Assembly (NCBI RefSeq): GCF_964199755.1
Contig: NC_133906.1
Span: forward strand, 4,836,001 to 4,900,000
Direction of reading: 5' to 3'
Length of the DNA: 64,000 bases
Source: Larus michahellis
Taxonomy: Eukaryota; Chordata; Aves; Charadriiformes; Laridae
The translations under genes and the position numbers were made by a program. Of this stretch, positions 1 to 12,538 are shown piece after piece. Numbering within the stretch: position 1 is the stretch's first letter; each line of letters starts with the position of its first letter. Below the pieces are notes generated by a model. The model searched no databases. It was not told where the DNA came from and saw only the letters and a program-made list of their open reading frames with translations.

Positions 1-222
1 TTTGATAGGTCAGAGACTTGATGAAACAAATGTGAGAACTAGAGAAAAAGCCAAAAGGCAGACCAAACAATTTCAACAAGGTAAATGAAAAGAGATCCCA
101 TGATGCCTCATATGCTTGTGGACTCCATACGGAATAGCCCATATGGCAACCATTACCTCCACTGGGGACTGGAACTAGATCTTTAAGGTCTCTTCAAACC
201 CAAACCATTCTATCAGTCTACT
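1..222 (+). mobile_element. CR1 LINE fragment, cut by the left window edge
   Basis: Two parts resemble CR1. The segment near 50-100 matches the ORF2-derived string around GGCAGACCAA and TTTCAACAAGGTAAATG. The segment near 168-215 matches the CR1 3' end (GGAACTAGAT, TTTAAGGTC, CCAAACCATTCTAT). The sequence between looks shortened or heavily diverged. The 3' end faces right, so the element is on the plus strand and its 5' part lies outside the window. Confidence 0.7.
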
Positions 223-2351
223 CACCCAAAATTTCCATTGTCTAATAAAAAAGATTACAAACTGCACGTGATACGGCTAAAATGTCAATGTCAAGCAGTA
301 CCTGCAACAAATACACAGGTCTATCACACATTAATTCTCAGTTCAAGAACACAATGCGTTCCTAAGGTCTGTAAAATCTTTAATAAAACTCTTCTTCCTG
401 CTCAGAAACTTGATCCTTATTGCCTTATACTCTGAACACCTTCCATAGCTCACCCCAGCTAATTTTTATTGAAATTTTAAAAGCATTAAATGCCCATCCC
501 ACTCCCCCCCCCCAGTGAATAATTAAGTCATAATTTCGTAATGAGGACTTCGACAGTATCACTCATGGCACAGACAAGGGCAGGCTGGATACCCAAGTTA
601 GTTAAAGAATACCTTGATGTAACAGAATGCTAACATTTGCTATCTATGACCAGACCTTACGCTGCACTGAGACAGCAGCTCTTCTGGAGCTACACCGTTA
701 CTCCTAGCATAGTGTTGCACTCCATGAGAGATAAAGCCTGGGTGTCTGTGTCTATACTTCGGACACTAGCTAACTGAACATACATAGCATGCGGCTTAAA
801 ATGCATCTTACATTGTTGCACTGTAACAGCTTTCTACAGGTCAGCACATAAAATCTTAGCTCTACAAGCAAGTCTTTCCTACCCCATGCTAAACATTACT
901 TACTACAGGGTCACAGTACGCAGCCATTGTCTTAGTGCCACGCAATCCAGAAAACCTGTTCCTGTCCAAACCATCTGGAATGTCTGAGAGAAGTGAAATA
1001 AACTCTGATACAGAAAGCACATGAATTGTGAACCACTAGCTAAACACTCATCACTAAACTTCCTTTAAACATTGTGCTCTTGCCTTCCCGGTATTTGTTT
1101 CTGGGCTCTTCCTTTCCTTCATTCTTTGTACTTTTTTTATTTAGAATCACAGTACATTAATTACAATTTATAATAACAGCTTGAGGTATCACTCTTTTAT
1201 TCCACTCTCACATGAAAACAGAACTGCAAGATACAATAAGCAAAAGATAACCTTTAACAGGTATCTTTACAAAGATTAAACAGTTGCTAAATCATCCTTT
1301 TCTTACTTGTTCCCAGTAGAACCAAACCTTTTATTTTAGAATACTTTTTATTTTGCTATATCAATTTTTCTTCAATGTATCTGCAAATAATATTGAAGGA
1401 CAACCTGGGTACCCTCCCTCTTCTTCCCCCAGGTCAGCAAGACGTTAAACGTGCACTCCTCAACCTTTCACTTTCTCCCACTCACAGATAACCTACTCTA
1501 TTGCTGAGCTGGTTTTCTAGAAAAGCCTCGTTCTTCCTCTGTGCTTCCTCAGAAGCACTGTCAAGTTGCTGTGAAAAGCAAATGACACAAATCAGTATCC
1601 ATGCCAACAAACACCGTGGTTAGTGTTAAAACTGGACTCATTTTGTTTTTCTGTCTATGGTTATTCTAGTGAAAAGTATTTCTTGGCACAGTATTAGTTC
1701 CAATGGCAAATATTTCAAACTTCTCACAGAAAACCATCGTCAATTATTTTTGTAGAAAACAGCTTCACGTTGACAACTTGCAAATAGAGTCTAAATTCAT
1801 TAAATAAATTATTCATGCCGAACGTAAAAGTGTTAATAGAAATAGAACAAACTTAGAACAAACTGAAGGTGTCTTTCCATTGATTCAACCACTCATCAAG
1901 GTATAATTTCAACCTCTTTGTCTTTCCCATATTCATATAAATGGCAACAAAGCCAGTCTCTCCCATTCACACTATACATGATCATATTTTATTTAATGAA
2001 TATAAATTTTTGTAGGTGTCTGAAACATAAAGGGATGAGAGAAAGAAAGAAATTATTTGCTTTTTGGAATCCTTTATATTTGGATAACACACTTGCCTTT
2101 AGAAAGAACTGACAGGTTATAAAAAAACCCTGAGATGCTGACCTGCAGTGCTGTCTAGCTTCACGCCAATAAGGCGTTATCTTCCCACTCTAACTCATGA
2201 GTTGAAGAGACACAGAAAATCAATTTTGAAAGCATAAAACTTGGAGTTGTAGAATCCTATTCACTGTCAGTAAGAATATATCCTTATATACAAAGATATC
2301 TAGAGATTTCAGGGAGAAAGGTTCAAGGCAAATAAAATACATTTTTAACAT
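223..2351. other. Intergenic, nothing recognised
   Basis: This AT-rich sequence lies beyond the 3' end of DOCK2. It has a C-run near 506-514 and scattered short frames of under 75 codons with no family resemblance. I see no exon, RNA gene or repeat that I can name. Confidence 0.6.
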
Positions 2352-2357
2352 TTTATT
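2352..2357 (-). promoter_or_regulatory. Candidate poly(A) signal AATAAA
   Basis: The plus strand reads TTTATT, giving AATAAA on the minus strand about 730 nt after the DOCK2 stop. It is the first canonical hexamer met downstream, and T-rich sequence follows within about 30 nt. An ATTAAA variant at 2771-2776 is an alternative. Such hexamers are frequent by chance in AT-rich DNA. Confidence 0.35.
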
Positions 2358-3085
2358 GATGAACAGCAGAAAACACAGCTTTTGTTTATCATGCTGCTGG
2401 ATGTCATATCAATTTGTACACGTGTAAATAAACTTCTGCACACGTTTTCAACATAATAGCCGCTGTTCTGAAAATAACTCGGGCATATGGTGTCAGAGTC
2501 ATGGACATCACCCTGAGAAAGACTGAGGATACCAAGCAGTGTGGTGGGAGCAGCAGAGGGATCTGAGGACTGTAAATCCAGCTACAGCCACAGAGTAAAT
2601 TATCAGTGGCTATTTTGTGCTGAGCCATCTGTTGCCTTGACTACCCTGCCAGCAATAGTTTAAAGATAGCTGGAGTGTGTCTATACAAGCTACACATAAT
2701 GATAACTTCTGTGCTCTTTGAAAAGAACAGGATCTGACTTACAGTATACGGTAAGCATTGCAGATGGCCTTTTAATACATCATTCTTCCCAGGAACAAGT
2801 TTTGTCACCAGGGACCACACAATGCCCTTTGACCTGTATCACCAGAGGCTCAATAAACTTCTTTTCCACATCCTGGTGGGCACAGCCTGTAGTATTTTCT
2901 TCAAATGTTATTCCTATACCTGTATTACAAGTAACTTATCAGAGCCCATGAATATTGGTGTTCATAGTCTCAGTTAGCCATCTGTGTTATCACTGCCTTT
3001 CTGTAGAGAAGACGGTGCTCTAAAATAAGGTATACATGCATACATAAATATTTTCGGTTGAGAAGTGGTCTTGTAACGGAATGAA
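2352..3085 (-). other. DOCK2: Probable DOCK2 3' UTR
   Basis: This is the sequence downstream of the DOCK2 stop codon in the direction of transcription. It has no long frame on the minus strand and no repeat that I recognise. Its end is set at the first canonical poly(A) hexamer, so the boundary is an inference. A shorter UTR ending near the ATTAAA variant at 2771-2776, or a longer one, is equally possible without transcript data. Confidence 0.45.
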
Positions 3086-3160
3086 TTACAGATCTGTAGA
3101 TGAAGATTTGAAATGCTGCTCCACAGACTGCTTTCCATCTTCCAGAACTTTGGAAATGCG
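3086..3160 (-). CDS. DOCK2: DOCK2 terminal coding exon and stop
   Basis: This 75-nt coding part starts in phase 0 after a T-rich acceptor ending TTTTGCAG and encodes RISKVLEDGKQSVEQHFKSS then STDL and a TAA stop (3086-3088). Human ends [20 protein letters not shown] after FKTM. The shared SK..E.GKQ core and identical final STDL confirm the exon, while the middle is diverged and four residues longer. A PDZ-ligand-like C-terminus (S-T-D-L) is visible, but binding is not established here. Confidence 0.92.
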   Translation of the reverse strand, partial: RISKVLEDGKQSVEQHFKSSSTDL

Positions 3161-4522
3161 CTGCAAAAAAAACAGGAACAGTATGCCATATGTTAAAATT
3201 ACTACTGTATTGGATTCGGTAATATGTGTATTAATTACTAGCTTGTGGCCTTAAGGTATGGCTAAAGAAAAAAGATGCTGACCAATTCCAGGGTATTTTG
3301 AGTTAGTTTCTCCATCCTGCAAAACCATAAACCTGTATTTAAACTTGTCAACATGATTCCAGTCATGCTGTGGAAGCACTATACAAATGGATTTCTAGCT
3401 TTATTCAGTCCTTTTTCAAATTTTTAAAAAAGGACGTTTTGTCCTCCTTATTTTATATGCTATTTAGGTTTAAATGTGAGTGGATGAAATCACAATGAAA
3501 AGCTGTTACTCCTGGGTTTGAAAAGAACAAGTATGTGATAAATTAAATATGTGAAACCCTACAGACTTCAAATTAATAGGTTATTCTTGTTCCTACCAGA
3601 AAAATATGATTATGAACACATCTGCATTTAGGAGATTTTCTTAAGCGTTGCTCTGTGGTCCCTGAAGGCACTATCTATATTTTTTAAAAGACTGCAGAAA
3701 CTAATGGATGAAAATGAAACCTATACACCAGAAAAAAAAATAATTAAAAAAAATCAGCCTTTGCTTTGATGAGCAAAGAGTTGACATGTAACTTATTCAG
3801 TGTGCACATCAGTAGCTACCAGCATCAGCATGAAATATCACCCTCCCACTACCTGAAAAACAGGAAAACTTTAAAACTTTTTAATCTTAATATCTGTACT
3901 GAATATACATTTTTTTATTTCCAACACTACATTAAATTCAATGGTTTTAATTTGGCGAAATTTCCACAGAAATCAGCAAATGGAAGGCAAGCTCTTCTGA
4001 GCAACATTAATGACTCCAGTGCAAGCCAATTTCTACTTTCAAATAAGCATCTCCGACAACAGTAATGGACTCACTCTGTGCATGTTTTGCCATATATGCT
4101 ATGCTTACCGTACTCCGATGCTAGTGCTAACTGCCCAACGTAATTAAATCGAACAAGAATTAATTGCTTTCCTCATTTGCTAATAAATGTTATATAAAGC
4201 AAATCAGAGAAAATCAGTAGGTCAAATGAGACCTCTTGTGGTACAGGTGCAGAACTGCACATCTGAGCCTGCCTTTTAAACACACTAAGATGTACATCCC
4301 TACTCCAGAAAGCACAGCCAGAAGCAAATTTTTGCTTCCCGGTAGAGCTTTCACCCCTCTCTCTGACGACAGAAGTAAGAAAAAAAACCAAACACACACG
4401 CAAAAAAAAGGAGAATTTAACTTATGATCTTAGGGTATTTTAAAATTGCTTAATTTTCAGAACACATAACTTTTGAAAATGTAACACTTTCTTTTTTTCA
4501 CCCACAAACACAGAGAACTTAC

Positions 4523-4665
4523 CATTGTTTTAAATAACTGGTTCACTTTCTTTTTTTTGGAGGTTTTCTTGTCACCATCTGAGGTGGAAGGAAACACTGG
4601 TTGACTCAACCTGTGCGACGCAATTGTTTCATCAGGTGCCGCGACGCTGACGGACAGAGTTAATC
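4523..4665 (-). CDS. DOCK2: DOCK2 exon, C-terminal tail (human residues ~1763-1810)
   Basis: This 143-nt exon completes Gly and encodes LTLSVSVAAPDETIASHRLS, QPVFPSTSDGDKKTSKKKKV and NQLFKTM. The anchors LSV, RLSQ, SDGDKKT and KVNQ.FKTM match human; the rest is diverged. Acceptor TTCTAAG at 4666-4667 was chosen over a nearer downstream AG because only it joins the preceding phase-1 codon and recovers the human-like ALALSV segment. The donor is GTAAGT. Confidence 0.93.
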
Positions 4666-5668
4666 CTTAGAATAGAAACATTGGTTGCACAAAACAAAAC
4701 CAAAAAAGGAGAGTCAGAGCATAAGATAAAGGCAAATGCAAAATAATGAACTACTGCAATTATGAGAAAAATATGAGACTTTTTTCAATCTAACTGTATC
4801 ATTAGAATACAAAAATAAGTAAAAAATTTCCCATGGGGAAGCACTAAGCTTCATTTCATTGAAACTGAACAGTGAAATAAACGAACTGATCTAGTCAAAG
4901 AAGAGAAAACAGATAAATAGAAAAATACATGGAAAATAAGTGAGCCATAACAGTCTCTTGTGTTGTGCTAAATATATGTTACAGGCATCTGGAAAGACAG
5001 GGACAATGAGAGGGACAGATGAAGGGCAAGCTAAGAAATGGTCTGTGCTATGGAAGAAACGGGGTAAAGGGTATTGATACAGGGCACGTTTTCTCTGTAT
5101 ACCTTGGCCTAGAACTGAGTTCCACCTTCAGTTATGCCTTCCTCTTCTCTGTCACGTAACTGTCAGTCTTTCTAGGGGGCAGTTATCTTGTTTCCCCTTC
5201 CTCTCCCTGTGAGGAAGGCTTATGAGATTCCTCTCTAACATGAAAAGCGGAAGTTGAAAGCCTACTATGGGGCAACCTTTGGGGACATTAGCCTGCCAAA
5301 GCAAAGTACAGAGCTTTTCTTCCCATTTCAAACGCTGCTCTCAGCTGTGAGGGCAGACTGCAAAAGCCCTTGCTTCTGCAAACGAGAGCCTACAAAGCAA
5401 GGAAGATGAATAAACCTTGCCTCTCTCAAGGCAGGGGGAATACCCACACTGTACGAGGAAGCAAAATGCGGAGCTCCAGAAGTAATGCTTTTAGAATTTG
5501 GAAGCTAGCACTAGGCAGCGCAGATACAATCTTTGTATCTTTGTCTCAGAGGCACAGAGCCATACAGAGCGAGCTAGCTGCTCTCTTGGAGTGAACCCTT
5601 TACTGCTATGTTTTCTTAACATAGCAATAAAGAAGTGCAAAACTCTTACCTTACTGTAAGCAGCTTAC

Positions 5669-5789
5669 CTGGGATAGTTGGCATGGAACGACTGACAGAA
5701 CTCATCTGCTTGAGGACAGATGTTTTCTGAGGTGCTACTGCATGTTCTGAGAGGTTGGTGTCACTCATGAACTCGTATTTCCTTGACAG
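5669..5789 (-). CDS. DOCK2: DOCK2 exon, C-terminal tail (human residues ~1723-1763)
   Basis: This 121-nt, phase-0 exon encodes [20 protein letters not shown] and [20 protein letters not shown], ending with G of a Gly codon before donor GTAAGC. Human has [30 protein letters not shown]. The first half is conserved and the second half is variable and Ser-rich. The acceptor is TAAACAG. Confidence 0.95.
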
Positions 5790-7279
5790 CTGTTTAGTAA
5801 AAAACAAAGTCATTAATGATGAACTGAGATATGAGAAACAAACCTCTAAACAAAATAATATTTTGAGAAAAGCATAATGGAAAATACTTAATAAACAAAC
5901 TATCATGCCTAACCTGAGTTCTTTATGGGATTGTTTGCTGAGTAAACAATAAAAGTAACTAGAAGCAATAGAACTGGGTCCACATATAATATTATATACT
6001 AGCTAAAAATATGTAATGATTTTGCAAGATGATTTATAGTTAGATAAATACTTCTCATTCTAGATAGAAAAACTACTTAACAAAGCTAGCTAGAAGAGAC
6101 TCTAATCTGGGACTGTAGGATGGTACTCCTACCATATCTTTGGAACAATACCATCAGCCAGCTCTGACTGTGACCTGCAAAGTAAAATGAAGTTTTGAAA
6201 ACATTTTTCCCTATTGCATTAACATAGCCAGCTCGGCTGCTGCGACGCTTGTCACTATTTTTCTGAAGCAAAAGAACATCCTGTAACTTAGTATGTAATG
6301 GGATTCCCACAGTCAGGTGCGTTATCTAATTTAATCAAAAGACAAAAGGTGTTGCTTGTTTTTATATATTAATGCTTCGCAGAGCATGACTGTGCTTTAT
6401 ATCTCTCTTTTGGATGAGGACATGTAGTGTAAGACAATCATAATCCTCCACGAGTTTTACTTTGTTTCCCAAAAGAATCTTAGCGTTCTACTGAATTCAC
6501 TTTCCCTTTGGTGATTCCTCCAAAAATTTTTGATCAAATGACTTATGCCCTTTCCATGTAATTAAACAATCTGTTACTGCCTGACATTTTAATTTAGATA
6601 GGGCTTGTATTTCAAGAGGACATCTTTCAATTTGTTTTTTATTATTTATTTTTATACTAAAAGAAGAAAAGTCTCCTGAGAATTAAACTAGGGAAAAAAA
6701 AAAAAGAAAGCCCACTGTGAGTTACAGAAGTCATTCTAATGATCCAGCAGTGCAATAAAAGCACTCAGATGATCTATGGTGCGAGAGATGCCAGTACTTC
6801 CAAACTTCAGTCTGGCACCATTTAAGGAACACTGTTTGCAATCTTGCAATTCCTAACAGCTGCGCGTTCCATAACAAGGTACAAAACGTACAGGGCTCAT
6901 CACTTTTGAAATAGCCCTGACTGCAAGGAGCTGCCATGAAATGTCAGCACAGTCAATTGCCTCTCCACAGGAAAGCTAGCTTAACCCTCCCCAATACAGT
7001 ACTTCATTTCAAGCTAACCAAGCTTCAGAATTTGCAACTTCAGGGCTATATTATCTGTCATCATAAGCGAGTAGAGATGTTCTGATTTTCCACTGATTTG
7101 TTTCCTCCTCAGCATCTTGCAGGTTTCATTCGTGGCAGGGCAGATCATCTCTGCATCCTGCGTATTTCCTTTTATGACAGCTAGAGTTCTAGCTGATAAC
7201 ATTTTTCTTTTCCTAAGCAAAGGAGTAATGTCCTCTTTTTTTATGCGTTATGAAATACTATGCCGAATCAGTAACATAC

Positions 7280-7460
7280 ACATTTCATGTCAGAGACAGA
7301 AATATCAGGTGCTGTCTTCTCATCAGCAAACACCACGCTGCTTCTTTTTGTTCTTTTTTTGGACCTTCTCATCTTTACTTCAGGGTGAGGATTAATTTGC
7401 AGAGCAGTCTCCTCTGATTCTGCTTTCACTGGCTTTGGTAGCACTACTTCCAGATCAAAG
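7280..7460 (-). CDS. DOCK2: DOCK2 exon with polybasic phosphatidic-acid-binding cluster (human residues ~1665-1722)
   Basis: This 181-nt exon completes Ser and encodes [20 protein letters not shown], then [20 protein letters not shown] and [20 protein letters not shown]. The basic run RRSKKRTKR corresponds to the human cluster near residues 1696-1704, known to bind phosphatidic acid and hold DOCK2 at the leading edge of migrating neutrophils. The N-terminal 25 residues before it have diverged and are about three residues longer than human. The acceptor is TCCTGCAG. The chosen donor GTATGT gives phase 0 and aligns ...SDMKC with human ...SDLKR. Confidence 0.94.
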
Positions 7461-9157
7461 CTGCAGGAGCAAAAGAAAAAAGTACAAGTTGCTGAGTGAT
7501 ATTTTAAAAGCCACCGGTATTCTGATGTCATTTCCCTATGAAATATAGATGCAGGTCACCCTTTTCTTTGACTTTCTATGCAGCCTTGCAAGCTGTTTGC
7601 AAAAAGTATATGATGTGCTTCAGCTGGCAACTGTAGATGCAAATGAGATGCCTTCAGGAGGTATGATATCGTTTTAAAATGTTGCAAAGAGCGTAAAATA
7701 TTAATATGATTGCAAATCCCTTCTTAAAGGTTTGTGCATTAGCTTAAGAACTCCCAAACTAAACAGAATTAGAGCTTATATGGCAACTTTATGCACGATG
7801 ATGATGGTCCTGAAAGCAAGACAGTATTACTATTTATTCTCATGTCTTAAATGCATCCTCCTATTGATTTCAGCATATCGGACAACAATGTACGTACCCA
7901 GTGCCAAAATCTCCCTACACAAACAAAATCTCCCTCCTTCTCTTCCTCTAATTTTTATAGTTTAAAAAATTGGGCTATTTTCATTTAAAAACAAAACAAA
8001 CCCAAATATGAAATTGGTGCTGGCTTTACTGCCTTCGCTGCTGATGGAATTAGCCTATTCAGCATGGGGCTCAACTTATTTTACAACAAAACCCATTAAA
8101 GCAAGTAGTATGGTGAATTTGTTGACCCATGTTTCCTAGAAACAAATTAGAATCCTGAGAATTAAAACTAGGTGAACAATTCAGCTGCTTAAGTATAGTT
8201 GTCTGGTTCCATAGCAGCCGTGCTGTATTAGAGACAGGGGGCTGGCAGACACGCCATAAATCATGTTTGTGTGATAACACCCTTCTGGAGTGGAAGCTGA
8301 AGGGCAGGAAGAGCATCTCATAACATGTGATGCTACACGTTTGTTAGACAACTCAAAAAATTTAATTAAGAATTGTTAAACAACGAACTGGCAGTCAAAG
8401 ATGCATTAATAGAGGGGTATCTTAAAAAGAAACAGTTCCAAGTTAGGGTCACACACTTTTGGACTTTTTACCGTTTAAAACTGAACTACTCAAAAACGGA
8501 GATCACAATCACAAAAAAGCCCACAATCAAACACTGCTCAGCAACATCTACTTTATATGGGCCTTGTTTGTGAACAAGTTCCGTGTGCCCAAAGGATAAT
8601 TTATAAAGTGATCAAAAGAATTTGTGGATGAAAAGGCTAATCAGTAGACCTATAACGGATCTCTCAAACTTAAAAAGATTTTGTTTGCCACGCAGTTAAG
8701 AAAGCATATTAGGCAAAGCATTTTACATCACTACAGGCTTTACTAAAACATTCCACCTCCTTGCTTTTAAATTTGTAAAGGCTTTCCTCTTCCCCCCCAA
8801 TTCATACAAGCATAAAGATGCTAATTAAGTTCAGTATAAAGAGAAACTTGCAAAAACCCCCCAAATCTTTGTGTTTTTTCTGAAGTGTCATTTAAATTAA
8901 AAAATACTTGTTTCCTGAAAATTAAATGCCACTTTTTCAGACAGATTTGAGTATGTTTTGTCTATTAAGGTTGAAATACTGTAGCTTTAAACCCGGTGGA
9001 AATGTTAGGTACAGGTAAAAATAATTTTGGCATAATCTGAAAAGACTGCAAGTGGTCTTTATCCTTGAATACCTTTTTTTTTGTCTTTTAGTTTCATCCC
9101 ATAAAACTGTTTAAAAATCAGGACTGGAAGAAAATTTGTATTGTATTCAGAACCAAC

Positions 9158-9285
9158 CTTTCAGAAACAATTTTGTTTGGAGTACTGCAGTCGGAATTCA
9201 TGGAAGTCAGTGAAATAACTGATAACTGACGATAGGATCTCAGCATTGATCTTGGCCGTCCTACTCTCTTGTCATCAAAATCTGG
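9158..9285 (-). CDS. DOCK2: DOCK2 exon, start of C-terminal tail (human residues ~1623-1665)
   Basis: This 128-nt, phase-0 exon encodes [40 protein letters not shown] and SE, plus AG of a Ser codon. It is the Ser/Arg-rich linker after DHR-2 and is close to human ([20 protein letters not shown]). The acceptor is CCTACAG; the donor GTTGGT is weak. Confidence 0.96.
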
Positions 9286-10757
9286 CTGTAGGATGAAAAA
9301 GAGAAACATTTTCTATCAAAAAACTTTGTGTGAACCTCATTTCATCTCTTTTCACTAGTTCTTGAAGAGAGTACAAATGTTTTAACATTTGGCATGAAAG
9401 AAATTATTTGCTACCATTAATTACTGTGATTGTTTCTTCTGTCTGGATGCACTCTAAGACCTCTCAGGGTTTTTCAGAATTTCCCAGTATGTGCATACCA
9501 TAAACTACTTTTCCAGCCTACTTCAATTTCTATCCTATGAACAGGATATGAACAACTTTAAAACAAACATTTCATATTAAAGCACAGGGGTTTGTTCTGG
9601 TTATCCAGAAAAATATTAAAAATATACATGTAATTTCATATGCCGAATTCCCACATACTTTGCTTGTGATGTCATTTCTCACTATGACTCTGATGTCTAG
9701 AAGACTTGGAAACATTTGTAGTTTCAAAAATTATTTTCAAGTGTTTTGCAGAGTTTACATGCAATGAGTTTATATGCTGCTCATCCTTTGAATGGCCAGA
9801 ATCTTGTGATAAAGGCACAATAGCTGCATAACATTTTTTTTCTTTTAATAAAAAAGCTCAGGCCAGCCACCAGAGTCAGACATGGTAAAAAGTACATTCT
9901 CTGCTTTTGCAAAATTTTAAATAGGTTGGTTTTTTTAAGTTCTGACCTGTAAGAGTGCTGAAGGTTTCAAGCATTAGGCAAGATTGTTAACTGTGGATTA
10001 CAGCCTCTTTACTATTGCAAGGATGATGGCATGGGACTGAAAATAAGACAATCATACTGAGATAAATATATAGAATTTTCATCATATAGATGTGTAACAC
10101 AGCACAACAGCCAAAATTTAGTTTAGAAACTTGCTACTTTTCCCCCTGTAACAGAAGAAATAAATGCTGTTATAAAATCATCAACGCTGAAAGTAAAAAC
10201 ATGAAATAATTTCCAAAGCAACTGGTGTTTAATCACAAAAAAAAAGCCATCATCATTCCGGCCAGCCTGCACAACCGCAGATAGACTATTTTATTCAAGA
10301 ATTGTCTGGAGAGTTTGTGTTTAGAACGTATCCTTCAATTCCCATATATTTCAGTTTGGTGTCAACTAATATTTATAGTATTATAGACATGATATGTTTT
10401 ACTTCACAACACAGCTGGAAGTGGCTAGCAAAGGGAGACATCAATTGCAGATCAAAGCCCTAAACCACTAAGAAAAATTACAGAGGAGAAACATGAGAAT
10501 TTGCTTTTACTTCCTTAATAAAGCAGTAAAGAATTGCAAGTTTAATAGACATAATAAAATACTGTACATCTTCCAGAATGAGGAATATTCAATACATCAG
10601 AGAATTGAATTAACTCTGTGACTATTAAACTCAGGTCCTACTACCTTCAGATCACAAGAAAACGCACAGGCAACAAAAGTTTAGTGAATGTTTTTGTTTA
10701 GAAGAACAAGATGTGCATTAAGAGAAACTGCAGGAGACATTAAAAGGAGAGCAATAC

Positions 10758-10895
10758 CAATTCTCTGGCTCCATATTGTTTTTCCACTTTAACTTTTAAA
10801 TGCTTGAAACATTCCTCCATCCGGTCATGGAAAGGACGAAGATTATCAGAAACTCTTCTTTCATGAATTTTAATTCCAGCCCCAAGGAAAGGTAT
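10758..10895 (-). CDS. DOCK2: DOCK2 exon, end of DHR-2 (human residues ~1577-1622)
   Basis: This 138-nt, phase-0 exon encodes [40 protein letters not shown] and YGAREL. Its 3' border corresponds to the annotated end of DHR-2 (about 1622 in human). Human ends KVEKEYGVREM. The acceptor is CTTCAAG and the donor GTATTG. The longer open frame upstream of the acceptor is intronic. Confidence 0.97.
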
Positions 10896-12454
10896 CTTGA
10901 AGAGGGAGAAAAAAAGAAAAAAAAATGAGAATATTAAACTGGGTCTGACAACCCCTCTAACTCCATTTAGCATGTGTGCTAAGTCAACTGCAAAACTCTT
11001 ACTGTGACTGGCAGACAGATTTGTCAGTTGATCTCAGCTTTTAGCAGCAAGTACAAGATGGAAAGGTCTCTTGAAAAATAGGCTTGCTCAGTAAATTTTT
11101 AAAGAACGTTGGCTGCCTCATAGTGACTCTAGTCTCTCTTCTATGTATTGTAACGTTAATCCCTTATGAGTTTTAACACACCATGCGCCAGTTTAAAAAA
11201 TTCTTAGGCTACTAGTCTACCTGCTTATGAAGGTGCCTCCAATAGCTTACAAGAGAGAAGGCAGGGACCAAAAAATATCCAAGTGGATTCCAGGCAGGTG
11301 GTTTCAAACTCTTCTCTTTCAAATGGAGGATTAAGTGACTGGGAAAGGTTTAAATCAATGCACTGGGGCTTAGTCCTGTGATCACTTCCACAACTCCTGC
11401 AGCAATTTAATATGCTAATGCCTGGTTACTGGAAGTGACCTCTTCCTTTCCCTTGATTTTACTCTGCAGACTTCTTCTGTACTCCCCACATCTCCAGAAA
11501 AAATCAGTAAGATAATGCTTCAATACAAAAATGAACGAATCAAGCCATGAATAGGGGCAGCTTGCACTAAGAAATCTGACTTTGCTCAATTTTACCCCTG
11601 CCCTTTTGTTTTTTGATGCTTATCCTTTAGGCTGGGGTCAGTGACAAGTAACCAAAGAGGTTAAGAGCTCTGATTCTTCCCACTAGAGTTGAAATAAGGT
11701 ACATAACAATAGTTTTTAAAAACTAGGGGGGTGGGGGAAGTGTAGGTGTAGTGTAGTCCCTTAAAGGAGAACACCTGATAAAAAGATTAGGAAAAAGTCT
11801 ATCGGTTCATTAAATACCTCCCTGCACTTGAACTTCCTAAAAAATCCCTCTCCTTTGTCAGAAGGAATGGCTTGCTTATCAACTACAATAAAATAATAGT
11901 TAAAAAATCTTATAATGAAACAAATATGATAGTAGTACTACCTTCCTAACCCCTCTTCCCTATAATGCTTTCCTTTGCTTTTATATTGCTACTATCATAT
12001 TGGCTGTTATATCAGTGTAATATTATCCCGTTAAAAGCAAACAAAACAAATCTTATCTTCAAACATAACGGACAGCACACTTTGACATGCTGTTTAATTA
12101 ATAATAAACATATTCACAAAGAGCAACTTTTGTAGTGCTGCTCTTTAAAAATATAAAGACATTTCATTACTCTTCAGTCTTTGAAGATAGTGATTTATGA
12201 GATTTATGCAATATACTTTCAGCTACCCTTCTGACAGTAACCTTCTCTATCTGCTTCACCATTGACTTTTAGCTATTTTGCATTAATGTTTGGGGTAAAA
12301 AAACCTAAAAAAAATCAAAACCCCAACCCCCCAAAACACAGTAAACATGACACAATCACCTAAATGCTATGTTCTCCTGCTAGAAGGGAACAGAAAAACA
12401 GAAAAAAGGAATAGCTCGTAAAGCCTCAGAGAGCTGCTGTCAGTAAGAAGTTAC

Positions 12455-12538
12455 CTGCCACGCAATTAGATCTTTGAGTCTATTCAGCTTTTCTTGATCC
12501 TCTGGATGGTCCCTGATATATTCTTCTGTAAAGAAAGC
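12455..12538 (-). CDS. DOCK2: DOCK2 exon, DHR-2 lobe C (human residues ~1549-1576)
   Basis: This 84-nt, phase-0 exon encodes [20 protein letters not shown] and LKDLIAWQ. Human has [24 protein letters not shown]. It is helical lobe C of the exchange domain. The acceptor ACCTAAG has a poor polypyrimidine end, with a T-rich tract slightly further upstream. The donor is GTAACT. Confidence 0.95.

Noticed and set aside
4523..4642. Alternative nearer acceptor (CAG at about 4652) for the KVNQLFKTM exon
   Set aside because: It would break the phase with the preceding exon and drop the LTLSV residues that align to human ALALSV.
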